In this document: positions 1 to 6,628 of the stretch, piece after piece
Layout: every line of letters begins with the position of its first letter
Position numbering within the stretch: position 1 is the first letter of the stretch
Source of the DNA: Chloroflexi bacterium CFX6
Lineage (GTDB): Bacteria > Chloroflexota > Anaerolineae > Anaerolineales > Villigracilaceae
Length of the DNA: 49,697 nt
Direction of reading: 5' to 3'
Assembly: GCA_030263595.1 (NCBI GenBank)
Contig: SZPG01000034.1
Coordinates: 1-49,697 of the forward strand
The notes under the pieces: generated by a model
The model's input: only the letters and a program-made list of their open reading frames with translations
Databases searched by the model: none
What the model was told of the DNA's origin: nothing
Translations under genes and position numbers: made by a program

Positions 1-36
1 GAGCGGTATAATGACGGAAGAGAAAGGCAGGACGAT

Positions 37-237
37 ATGAAGTTTACCGTTGAATACGAACAGGAAGAAGACGGTCGCTGGCTGGCGGAAGTGAAGGAAT
101 TGCCGGGCGTATTGACCTACGGCAAAGACCCGGAGGAAGCCGTTGCCCACGCGCAGGCATTGGCGTTGCGCGTCATTGCGGATCGTCTTGAGAACGGCGA
201 AGCGATTCCCGCGCTGATTTCAGCAATGTCAAAATGA
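37..237 (+). CDS. HicB-like antitoxin domain protein (orphan)
   Basis: This 66-residue protein has the HicB/UPF0150 pattern: an N-terminal beta strand with a Y-x-E-D-G-W-x-A-x-V core, then 'LPGVLTYGKDPEEAVAHAQ' leading into a helix. In HicAB toxin-antitoxin modules this RNase-H-like fold neutralises the HicA mRNA interferase and often carries a DNA-binding tail. Here there is no C-terminal ribbon-helix-helix or HTH extension. No HicA is visible downstream, because a terminator follows 20 bases after the stop. A hicA gene could lie just before the window, of which only 36 bases are present. A purine-rich stretch precedes the ATG. Function as an antitoxin is inferred from the family only. Confidence 0.8.
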   Translation: MKFTVEYEQEEDGRWLAEVKELPGVLTYGKDPEEAVAHAQALALRVIADRLENGEAIPALISAMSK

Positions 238-257
238 CCAAAAACGACTAAGAATTT

Positions 258-297
258 GTCCCGCAACGGAGCGATGCTCAGGTTGCGGGACTTTTTT
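258..297 (+). terminator. Rho-independent terminator after the HicB-like gene
   Basis: A perfect 10-bp stem (GTCCCGCAAC pairing with GTTGCGGGAC) with a 14-base loop is followed by six T residues. It lies 20 bases after the stop codon of the HicB-like gene. Confidence 0.85.
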
Positions 298-310
298 ATA
301 TTTGCCCAGC

Positions 311-344
311 GCCCTCACCCTGCCCTCTCCCACAGGGAGAGGGG
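311..344. repeat. GC-rich palindromic dispersed repeat, copy 1
   Basis: The element contains CCCTCTCCC, a short loop and GGGAGAGGG, preceded by CCTCACCCTG. Closely similar copies occur at 2448-2480 and 3083-3120, where they sit inside a reading frame. This copy is intergenic, between the HicB-like terminator and the DGR template repeat. The rest of 298-456 shows no gene that I can recognise. Confidence 0.75.
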
Positions 345-456
345 AATGTGGATGCCAGCCAGGACATCATCCAGCCATCATTAATGCCTCGGCGAGAAAG
401 CCGTAACCTTGTCGCATTTCCGGCGTAGCGCAAGTGTCAGTCTACGCCACAAAATA

Positions 457-582
457 ATGATGTGGGAAGACGCAACCCGAAAACCCCTATTGTTGTTGAA
501 GTTGTTCGGGTTGTTCCTGTTGCGGTTCGCACAGCGGGCATTCCTGTGATTGTTGTTGAACGAGCCGCCGCGCAACACACGA
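457..582 (-). repeat. DGR template repeat (TR)
   Basis: This 126-bp segment matches 2065-2190 base for base except at 20 positions. Read on the minus strand, every one of the 20 is an adenine in this copy and another base in the other copy. It is full of AAC, AAT and AGG codons, the usual make-up of a DGR template. The segment is non-coding: it would encode an Asn-rich stretch with no proper gene around it. The 3' end (minus-strand sense, about 457-490) is adenine-poor and nearly invariant, as expected for the region where mutagenic homing starts. It lies just downstream of avd, so the order is target, RT, Avd, TR. In DGRs, TR RNA is copied with adenine-specific errors and replaces the variable repeat. 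Confidence 0.95.
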
Positions 583-614
583 TTCCTTTGGATGCGCCCT
601 TCACAACGGGAGGT

Positions 615-962
615 TCATCCCGATAGTGACGATTTTTTCCAGCCGCCCAATAATTTTCCGATCTCGGCAACCATTGTTGAAACATGGCGATATTGACCCA
701 TGGTGATCCACTTCCATTTTTCGCACAATCGCAAATACAGGCGAACCTTTCTCAATTCCGCATCCGCCGCGCGTAGTTTCTCGACCCTTAACGCGCCGCG
801 CAGGGAATTTGCTTCGATGATCGATTCCTGAAAATTCAACGCGGCATCTTGCAGTCGCCGCGTAACGACGAACCGCTGACTGCGGGGAAAATTCCCAGCC
901 AGCGGCAACAGCCAGGATATGAAATCATAGGTTTTCGTAAAGATGATCATTTCTTCAGCCAT
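615..962 (-). CDS. avd: DGR accessory variability determinant (Avd), four-helix bundle protein
   Basis: This is a small, all-helical, basic protein of about 115 residues. It sits between a DGR reverse transcriptase and its template repeat, the usual place for Avd. In studied DGRs Avd forms a pentameric barrel that binds the RT and the template RNA and is needed for cDNA synthesis. I chose the ATG at 962 because AAAGGAG lies just upstream and because the start overlaps the last codons of the RT gene (TATGGCTGA), a typical translational-coupling arrangement. A longer frame starting at 995 would add 11 residues inside the RT gene and lacks such a signal. The central helix 'RRLQDAALNFQESIIEANSL' and the later Arg/Lys-rich helices fit the family. 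It appears intact. Confidence 0.88.
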   Translation of the reverse strand: MAEEMIIFTKTYDFISWLLPLAGNFPRSQRFVVTRRLQDAALNFQESIIEANSLRGALRVEKLRAADAELRKVRLYLRLCEKWKWITMGQYRHVSTMVAEIGKLLGGWKKSSLSG

Positions 963-2007
963 ACAAATTCTCCTTTGCCAGCAATCCAAATTCATTGAGC
1001 ATGGAACGCCTCAAACCAAAGGTATCCCCATAATGAACATGATTGATCCAGCCTTGTATTGAGGCATTGATCTTTGCGCCCGAAGCAATCTTCATCAAAT
1101 GGAGTAACTTCCTGCGAAACGCATAGCCTTTTCTGGATTTGAGACGCCGATGTTGAGGAAAGATTTGAAAACCAAGAAACGGAATTCCCTCTGTGACAGG
1201 CTTGGGGTACGCGCTTCCTTCGTGCAAGGTCAAACGGAACTTTTCCAATCGTTCGAGAATCCTTTCCCGCCAATACAGTAATTCAAGTTTGCTATCGCTG
1301 AACAATAGGAAATCGTCCACATAGCGGACATAGCCGCGGCAGCCCAATTCGCGCTTGATAAACTGATCGAAGGGGTTGAGGTAACAATTCGCCCACCATT
1401 GCGAAGTGAGATTGCCGATCGGCAGTCCGCGCGGTCTTTGCGAGGCGAACAAATCGTCGTGGGGGAAATAGACCATTTCGTATTCCTCCGATAGTACGCC
1501 GCGCCCGCTGGCAAGGATCCTATCCACGAGCCACATCACGCTTTCATCGGGCAGCATCTTCGCAAGTATTTCGCGCAGGACGGCATGGTCAATGCTCGGA
1601 AAGAACTGCTTTACATCGCATTGCAAGACATACTTGTATCGCCGCGCAAATTGCGTACAGCGATCCAAAGCGCGGTGCGTGCCTTTTCCCGTTTGGTTGG
1701 CGTAACTATCGGGAATGAACAGCCTTTCGAAATATGGAACGGTAATATTGCACAGGGCATGATGCACGACACGGTCACGAAACGGCGCGGCGGAGATCAG
1801 ACGTTTCTTGGGCTCATGAATGTGAAAACTTGTGTATCCGCCTGGCTGGTAGGTTTGTTCCTCCAGTTCCTTTTGCAGTTCGAGCAGGTTATCGGCAAGG
1901 AGCATTTCAAATGAGGCGGTGGCGCCGCGCCCGCGTTTGCCGCGCGAGGCATTTTGATATGCCAGGCTTATGTTTCTCCATTCACATAACCGATCCTGTA
2001 GATCCAT
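955..2007 (-). CDS. DGR-type reverse transcriptase
   Basis: This 350-residue reverse transcriptase has the palm motifs in order: 'CDVKQFFPSID' with the first catalytic Asp near 131, LPIGNLTSQ at about 195-203, and YVDD at 229-232. The IGNxxSQ form of motif 4 is the hallmark that separates DGR enzymes from group II intron and retron RTs. An N-terminal 'SFHIHEPKKRLISAAPFRDRVVHHAL' region (split here by residues of the finger motifs) is also typical. There is no maturase or endonuclease domain, and the length is normal for the family. GGAGGG lies 3 bases before the ATG. It copies the template RNA at 457-582 with errors at adenine and so diversifies the repeat at 2065-2190. The gene appears intact and overlaps avd. 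Confidence 0.97.
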   Translation of the reverse strand: MDLQDRLCEWRNISLAYQNASRGKRGRGATASFEMLLADNLLELQKELEEQTYQPGGYTSFHIHEPKKRLISAAPFRDRVVHHALCNITVPYFERLFIPDSYANQTGKGTHRALDRCTQFARRYKYVLQCDVKQFFPSIDHAVLREILAKMLPDESVMWLVDRILASGRGVLSEEYEMVYFPHDDLFASQRPRGLPIGNLTSQWWANCYLNPFDQFIKRELGCRGYVRYVDDFLLFSDSKLELLYWRERILERLEKFRLTLHEGSAYPKPVTEGIPFLGFQIFPQHRRLKSRKGYAFRRKLLHLMKIASGAKINASIQGWINHVHYGDTFGLRRSMLNEFGLLAKENLYG

Positions 2008-2048
2008 AGACCCTCCAAATTAGAATCAGAGATTCAGAGCGCAGAGAT

Positions 2049-3443
2049 TCAGAGTTCAGATTTGATGATGGGGGAAGACGCAACCCGAAAACCCCAAAGG
2101 CTGACGAAGTTGATCGGGAAGCTCCCGAAGCGGTTCGCACAGCGGGCATACCCGAGACTGAGGTTGAACGAGCCGCCGCGCAACACACGAGATTGACCGT
2201 CTTCTGGACCCTGCGGGTCTTTCGTGATTTTGTCTGCCCTGCCTTTGTACTCATCCTCCTTGAACCAATCATTGCACCATTCCCAAACATTGCCAGCCAT
2301 GTCCGCACAGCCATAGGGAGAATCGCCGCTTTGAGCAGGGTCATTGCTGGAAAACTTTCCAACATCTGTTGTATCTCCAATTTTTGATTCGACAGTGTTG
2401 GCTTTCTTTGGATCAAAATCATTTCCCCAGGGGTAGATCAGCGCTTCGCCCTCACCCTGCCCTCTCCCATCGGGAGAGGGTTTCCAACGCGCGGCTTTCT
2501 CCCATTCGGCTTCGGTGGGCAAACGATAGTTCTTCTTCGTTTTCTCACTCAACCACTTGCAATATTCGTTCGCATCGTTCCATGAAACATTCACAACAGG
2601 GTGACTGCCTTTTTCGGCGGGGAACTGGTCGCCGTCCCAGCCTTGAGGCGGTTTGTATTTCGCATCGCGCACAAAAGCCTGATATTCACGGTTCGTAATC
2701 GGGTATTTGCCTATGGAATATTCGGAGAGTTCAACGGTATGCTGAGGTTGTTCCCATCCAACCCATTTTTTCCAATCTTCTCCGCCTTCTTTGATAACTT
2801 GTTGAGCCTGTTCTTTTGTTGTTCCCATCAGGAACTTGCCCGCAGGTATCCTCACCATCTGAGGCTCGAACACCAGCCGCGCGGCTTCGGCGGCGGGAGG
2901 CGTCGGTTGCGGCGCTTCGACGCTGCGCGTCAGCGTGAAATATAGTTTCAGTTCATCGGTGGATAAGCCCGCAAAGTTTGCATCCTTTGTTCCAGGTTTG
3001 TGCTTCATTGTCAAAATTTTTCGCACCGCTGCAATTCCTCGTTGTGAAAGGAAAGGAACGAGGGCAGGCGGCGGCTCGACGCGCCCCTCACCCTTACCCT
3101 CTCCCGAAGGGAGAGGGGATTCGCCTCTTTCCATTTTTCTTTCCTGGGACGATTCGGCGCGGTAGTATTCCTCCAGTTCGCGCAGATAACGCGGCTCATC
3201 CTTCAAGAGCAGGTTATACAGATCGGGATGCGCCGCCTGAATCGCCACCACCTTTGCCAGACGGATCGGTTTGACCTGTCCCTTTAATTTCTCTTTGCGT
3301 TTCTCCGCTAGTTTGGAAAGCATCAGAAACGTATTGACCGTTCGCTTGATCTGGCGCGGGTTGTCGCCTAATCCCTCGGCAAATACCTTGTGGCATTCCT
3401 CGTGGGGCCACTCGCCGCTCAGTCCCTCCACGAATTTTCCCAT
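2049..3443 (-). CDS. DGR target: C-terminal part of a KAP NTPase fused to an FGE-sulfatase domain
   Basis: Residues 1-90 resemble the end of a KAP-family P-loop NTPase, including 'GLGDNPRQIKRTVNTFL'. A Pro-rich linker follows, then an FGE-sulfatase (formylglycine-generating-enzyme fold, C-type-lectin-like) domain at about 195-460, with IPAGKFLMGT, YRLPTEAEWEKAAR and 'CADMAGNVWEWCNDW'. The last 43 residues are the variable repeat. Two palindromic repeats are inserted in frame, at residues 107-119 (linker) and 321-334, the latter between EKAAR and IYPWGND inside the FGE fold. The frame starts at an ATG in mid-domain with no clear ribosome site. It shares its frame with the NTPase fragment at 3552-4265, so I read it as the distal part of one gene broken between about 3440 and 3630. 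Enzymatic FGE activity is not expected; a binding role is inferred from the DGR. Confidence 0.9.
   Translation of the reverse strand: MGKFVEGLSGEWPHEECHKVFAEGLGDNPRQIKRTVNTFLMLSKLAEKRKEKLKGQVKPIRLAKVVAIQAAHPDLYNLLLKDEPRYLRELEEYYRAESSQERKMERGESPLPSGEGKGEGRVEPPPALVPFLSQRGIAAVRKILTMKHKPGTKDANFAGLSTDELKLYFTLTRSVEAPQPTPPAAEAARLVFEPQMVRIPAGKFLMGTTKEQAQQVIKEGGEDWKKWVGWEQPQHTVELSEYSIGKYPITNREYQAFVRDAKYKPPQGWDGDQFPAEKGSHPVVNVSWNDANEYCKWLSEKTKKNYRLPTEAEWEKAARWKPSPDGRGQGEGEALIYPWGNDFDPKKANTVESKIGDTTDVGKFSSNDPAQSGDSPYGCADMAGNVWEWCNDWFKEDEYKGRADKITKDPQGPEDGQSRVLRGGSFNLSLGYARCANRFGSFPINFVSLWGFRVASSPIIKSEL
2065..2190 (-). repeat. DGR variable repeat (VR) at the 3' end of the target gene
   Basis: This 126-bp segment is the partner of the template repeat at 457-582. 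It encodes residues of about 418-460 of the FGE-domain ORF, ending four codons before the stop. Compared with the template there are 20 substitutions affecting 16 codons, all at template adenines: for example Asn codons became Leu, Phe, Ser, Ile or Val, and AGG became GGG or TGG. The flanks (…GTGTGTTGCGCGGCGGC at one end, GGTTTTCGGGTTGCGTC at the other) are identical. The pattern is direct evidence that the DGR has acted at least once. The position matches the ligand-binding face of C-type-lectin-fold DGR targets. Confidence 0.96.
2448..2480. repeat. GC-rich palindromic repeat, copy 2, inserted in the FGE domain
   Basis: The sequence has the same CCTCACCCTG-CCCTCTCCC-loop-GGGAGAGGG layout as at 311-344. 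It falls inside the coding sequence of the DGR target and is translated as KPSPDGRGQGEGEA between two conserved FGE motifs. In ordinary family members these are separated by only a few residues, so this is an in-frame insertion. Confidence 0.8.
3083..3120. repeat. GC-rich palindromic repeat, copy 3, inserted in the linker of the DGR target
   Basis: CCCCTCACCCTTACCCTCTC with its inverted partner GAGAGGGGA, translated as ESPLPSGEGKGEGR. It lies in the low-complexity linker between the KAP and FGE parts, where an insertion should be tolerated. Confidence 0.8.
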
Positions 3444-3551
3444 GTCAGATATTTAATGCCTTCGATGGTGAAATGCGGTTTCCCACTCGCATCCTGTCTG
3501 TCCTTGACATCCTTGTATTTCATCTCGATGCCGCGCGCGATCACATCCTGG

Positions 3552-4265
3552 TCAATGCCGAGGATGAACACACAATCCTGTACATCGAGGAACAGTTTGA
3601 TGGCTTCGGTTGGGGCTGACGTGTTCCTTCACCAATGCCCTGAATGTATCCTGGAACTTTTCAAGAAACTGAATCTGCTCGATATAAACCTTTGTCCGTT
3701 CGCGTTGGATGGCGGTCGCCGCTTCGTCCACATCCTTTGCGACCCCGGATTGCAAACCTTCAACCAATTTGGTCAGCGGCGCTATCCCAGGAATAAAGGA
3801 CAAACTCAGTTGAACAAGACTTTTCGCCGTCACCCCGCCCAGTTTTGCCAGGTCAATTTTTACGCCCCCAACCTTCTCAAGTTCCATTTCACGGTAGAGT
3901 AATGATTGGAGTTTCTCGAACGCCTCCACTGGCCGCCCTTGAGACGCGGCCGTTTCCTTCAACGCAGTCAGGATTCTTAGCAGAAATGCCCGCCACAGCG
4001 TTTCCTCTTTGTCGTACTTCCACGCATCGAACCAGACAATCGTGTAATCTTTGGGCAGCCCTTTGTATTCGCTGTCAGGAATCCCATTCTGTACCATTCT
4101 CATGAGAGAAGTCTTGCCCGAACCCCATCCGCCGAACACGCCGATGGTCAATGGCGTGTTTCCCGTCTGGATGATGTCCGCCAGGGTTTCGACGTAAGGC
4201 GTGAAATCGAGCGCGTCCTTTTCGGTCGGCTGGTCGTTGACGATGTAGGTTTTTGAGTCGGTCAT
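3552..4265 (-). pseudogene. KAP-family P-loop NTPase, N-terminal part, disrupted before Walker B
   Basis: The N-terminus 'DIIQTGNTPLTIGVFGGWGS' leads into the Walker A motif GGWGSGKTS at about 45-53; TIVWFDAWKYDKEETLWRAF follows, a KAP signature. KAP NTPases are membrane-associated or conflict-system ATPases. The frame is normal up to 'FRALVKEHV' and then becomes nonsense. In another frame, PTEAIKLFLDVQDCVFILGI continues the family pattern, but the strand that should carry the Walker B aspartates (hydrophobic-DDLDRC) is missing at about 3625. A second gap follows 'FTIEGIKYL' near 3450, where the KAP stretch before the FVEGL of the downstream ORF is missing. After both losses the reading frame returns to that of 2049-3443. 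So one KAP-FGE gene carries two small deletions, or the assembly does. Confidence 0.8.
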
Positions 4266-4293
4266 ATGTTTCCTTTCCCTTGAGTCGAAATGA

Positions 4294-4673
4294 TCAAAGA
4301 CCGAAATATTGCTTTACAACCAATAGAAACTCATCTGCCCATTCAAACGACTCGCGCGCTTCCTCATCTGTCACGCTGCTTTCCTCACCGTAATGACCCG
4401 TCTCACGGCGTCTCTCTGCGATGATGAGACGGCGATGGTATTTGGGTCAAGAATTTGAGACTTTGCAAACTCTTTTCCAAATGCCGCCATGACGGCAGAA
4501 TGGCTTGAAAATTGCAAACCTTTCGAGAAAAGAAGCGCCTCAGTCAGGTAGAAGATCGTGTAATAAGACTGCGCGGCAGAATAATTGAAAAATCCCTTGT
4601 CAAGCAATACCTTGGCAGCCTGATGACTTTCGTCCGCGCGGTCAATAAGTATCTGAATCTGCGGGATACTCAT
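4294..4673 (-). pseudogene. HEPN-domain toxin, frameshifted
   Basis: The first 80 residues are a HEPN-domain protein: 'ADESHQAAKVLLDKGFFNYS' and an AAQSYYTIFYLTEALLF helix, then GKEFAKSQILDP. After that the frame runs into an unrelated tail ending at 4371. Adding one base at the AAA run near 4440 restores a continuous frame ending at 4294 with RRRETGHYG, an R-x4-H active-site-like motif, and a 'DEEARESFEWADEFL' closing helix that fits the family. HEPN proteins paired with MNT proteins are RNase toxins. It overlaps the MNT gene upstream by 4 bases. Either the toxin is inactivated by a one-base loss or the base was missed in a homopolymer. Confidence 0.8.
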
Positions 4674-4993
4674 ACACTTACCGCATCCCTGCGAACATTG
4701 AGCATAAACGGCATCTCACTTTCAGAATAACGTTTGTCGGAAACGTAATGACACATGATGACAACATCATATTCCAGACATAGTGAAGCTACGAACTCTA
4801 TGGAGCGGTTTTCGACGTCTCTGGTATTAAATTCCCCGTTTAACACAACCATCACATCAATATCCGAATCGGGCAGGCGTCCCTCACCGCGCGCGAACGA
4901 GCCGAAGAGGTACACGGCTTTCAACTGGTCACCGTGAATCTTGGTCAGTCCTTTTTTTAGTTCACGCAATATTTTTTTGATGTTGGCAGGCAT
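4670..4993 (-). CDS. MNT-type nucleotidyltransferase antitoxin
   Basis: This 107-residue minimal nucleotidyltransferase has the signature 'VYLFGSFARGEGRLPDSDID' (GSF-A-RG then D-x-D) and a third acidic position in VVIM. MNT proteins of this type neutralise HEPN toxins, in studied cases by AMPylating the toxin. It overlaps the HEPN gene by 4 bases (ATGA), so the two are translationally coupled. The gene looks intact. It lies directly upstream of the DGR target on the same strand, but a functional link to the DGR is not shown. Confidence 0.88.
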   Translation of the reverse strand: MPANIKKILRELKKGLTKIHGDQLKAVYLFGSFARGEGRLPDSDIDVMVVLNGEFNTRDVENRSIEFVASLCLEYDVVIMCHYVSDKRYSESEMPFMLNVRRDAVSV

Positions 4994-5012
4994 TTAGCAC
5001 CTATTGGCTGAA

Positions 5013-5111
5013 TTATACACCGATGGTCAACGGCGCGTCCCCCGTCTGAATGATCTGCTCCGGGTCGAACCTCTCCGCGATGTGTTTCGCAATGGCGCGG
5101 ATGGTCTTCAT
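5013..5111 (-). pseudogene. Chimeric gene scrap: nucleotidyltransferase start joined to KAP N-terminus
   Basis: The 32-codon frame begins 'MKTIRAIAKHIAERFDPEQI', a standard opening of MNT nucleotidyltransferases (normally followed by ILFGSYARG). It then switches to IQTGDAPLTIGV, nearly the same as IQTGNTPLTIGV at the start of the KAP gene, and stops. The DNA from about 5021 to 5050 resembles 4141-4170. The junction falls at a shared Ile-Ile, which suggests recombination through microhomology. It is too short to be functional. Confidence 0.55.
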
Positions 5112-5303
5112 CGGGATGCGTTTGCGTTTGTCGAGCGGCGGGACCCGGAACACGGATGGCGTTGCCACGTTCGTATTATACGTGATTTTGCATGGCTGCC
5201 CGTCCGCCCCACCGCCCGGTATTCCCCCGAAAACCGCCCAACCAAAAACGCCCTCCGCATGGAGGGCGTTGGTATAATACCGCTTCGGGTACCCTGTCGC
5301 CTG

Positions 5304-5386
<83 letters not shown>

Positions 5387-5484
5387 TTGTGTGACAAATT
5401 GACGATCTGTCGCACGCGTTCGCAAGTATACCACTCCCAAGATGTAACGCAAGATCAATCCTGCGCTGCTTTCACAAGGAAAAG

Positions 5485-6543
5485 ATGAAACTCGGAATCA
5501 TCGGACTGCCCCAATCGGGCAAGACAACCATCTTCAACGCCCTGACGCGCGGGAACGCGCCCACCACCGCCTCGGCGGGACGCTTCGAAGTCCATACCGC
5601 TGTGGTGGACGTCCCCGACCCGCGCGTGGACAAACTCTCGGAGATGTTCAACCCGAAAAAGACCATTTACGCCAAAGTGACGTACACGGACATCGCGGGA
5701 CTGGAGGCTGGCGCGGCAAAAAGCGGCATTTCCGGTCAACTCCTGAACCAACTCGCGCAAATGGACGGCTTCATCCTCGTCGTGCGCTGCTTCGAAAGCG
5801 ACCTGGTGATGCACCCCGACGGCAGCGTGGACCCGAAGCGCGACGTCGAATCCATGCTAAGCGAATTGCTGCTCAACGACCTGATCGCGGTGGAACGCAA
5901 ACTCGAACGCCTCGCGGACGAGAAACGCAAAGGCGGCACGGACAAAACCATAAACGAGCGTCAAACCGTATTGTTCGATCGCCTGCTCGAAGCGCTGAAC
6001 GATAATATCCCCCTCCGCAAACTGGAATTCTCGAACGAGGAGCAAAAGGAACTCTCCTCGTACGGTCTGCTCACGCGCAAGCCCGTTCTGGCGGTTTTCA
6101 ATTTGGGCGAGGGACAGTCCGCGCCGCAAATGGAATTGGACGCGCCGTCCGTTGCGTTGATGGGCAAACTCGAAATGGAGATCGCGCAACTCTCCCCCGA
6201 GGATGCCGGGATGTTCATGCAGGAATACGGGATTCAGGAACTCAGCCTGAATAAAATGATCCGCCTTTCGTACGACCTGCTCCAGGTGCAGTCGTTCTTC
6301 ACGGTGGGCGAGGACGAGGTCCGCGCCTGGGAGACGAGGATCGGCGCGACCGCGCAGGAATCCGCAGGCGAGATCCACACCGATTTGCAGAAGGGATTCG
6401 TCCGGGCGGAGGTGGTGGCTTACGACGACCTCACCAGCCTCGGGTCCATGAATGAAGCGAAGGCAAAGGGCAGGCTCAGGCTGGAGGGCAGGGACTACGT
6501 CGTCCAGGACGGCGATATCGTCCACATCCGATCCAGCCTGTAA
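5485..6543 (+). CDS. ychF: Redox-regulated ATPase/GTPase YchF
   Basis: This 352-residue Obg-related P-loop protein has the Walker A GLPQSGKTT at 7-15, the switch motif DIAGLEAGA and the C-terminal TGS/DUF933 domain ending GDIVHIRSS. YchF binds ribosomes and prefers ATP because its G4 motif departs from NKxD; here the equivalent position reads VFNLGEG. The length is normal. AAGGAAAAG precedes the ATG. The protein is a conserved single-copy gene and probably marks the return from island to core chromosome. The frame is intact. Confidence 0.95.
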   Translation: MKLGIIGLPQSGKTTIFNALTRGNAPTTASAGRFEVHTAVVDVPDPRVDKLSEMFNPKKTIYAKVTYTDIAGLEAGAAKSGISGQLLNQLAQMDGFILVVRCFESDLVMHPDGSVDPKRDVESMLSELLLNDLIAVERKLERLADEKRKGGTDKTINERQTVLFDRLLEALNDNIPLRKLEFSNEEQKELSSYGLLTRKPVLAVFNLGEGQSAPQMELDAPSVALMGKLEMEIAQLSPEDAGMFMQEYGIQELSLNKMIRLSYDLLQVQSFFTVGEDEVRAWETRIGATAQESAGEIHTDLQKGFVRAEVVAYDDLTSLGSMNEAKAKGRLRLEGRDYVVQDGDIVHIRSSL

Positions 6544-6628
6544 AATCATGGAGTCAGCCGGCGTCGCGTGGCGGCGCCTGTTGGTATATATCACGGGAGC
6601 AGGCTCCCGAATCCAAATAGGAGACATC

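Noticed and set aside
437-685. Coding use of the template repeat
   Set aside because: The open frames through the TR are by-products of Asn-rich codons; the region works as RNA template.
955-2007. Group II intron or retron reverse transcriptase
   Set aside because: The IGNxxSQ motif, Avd, and an adenine-specific TR/VR pair identify a DGR. No maturase domain or msr/msd is seen.
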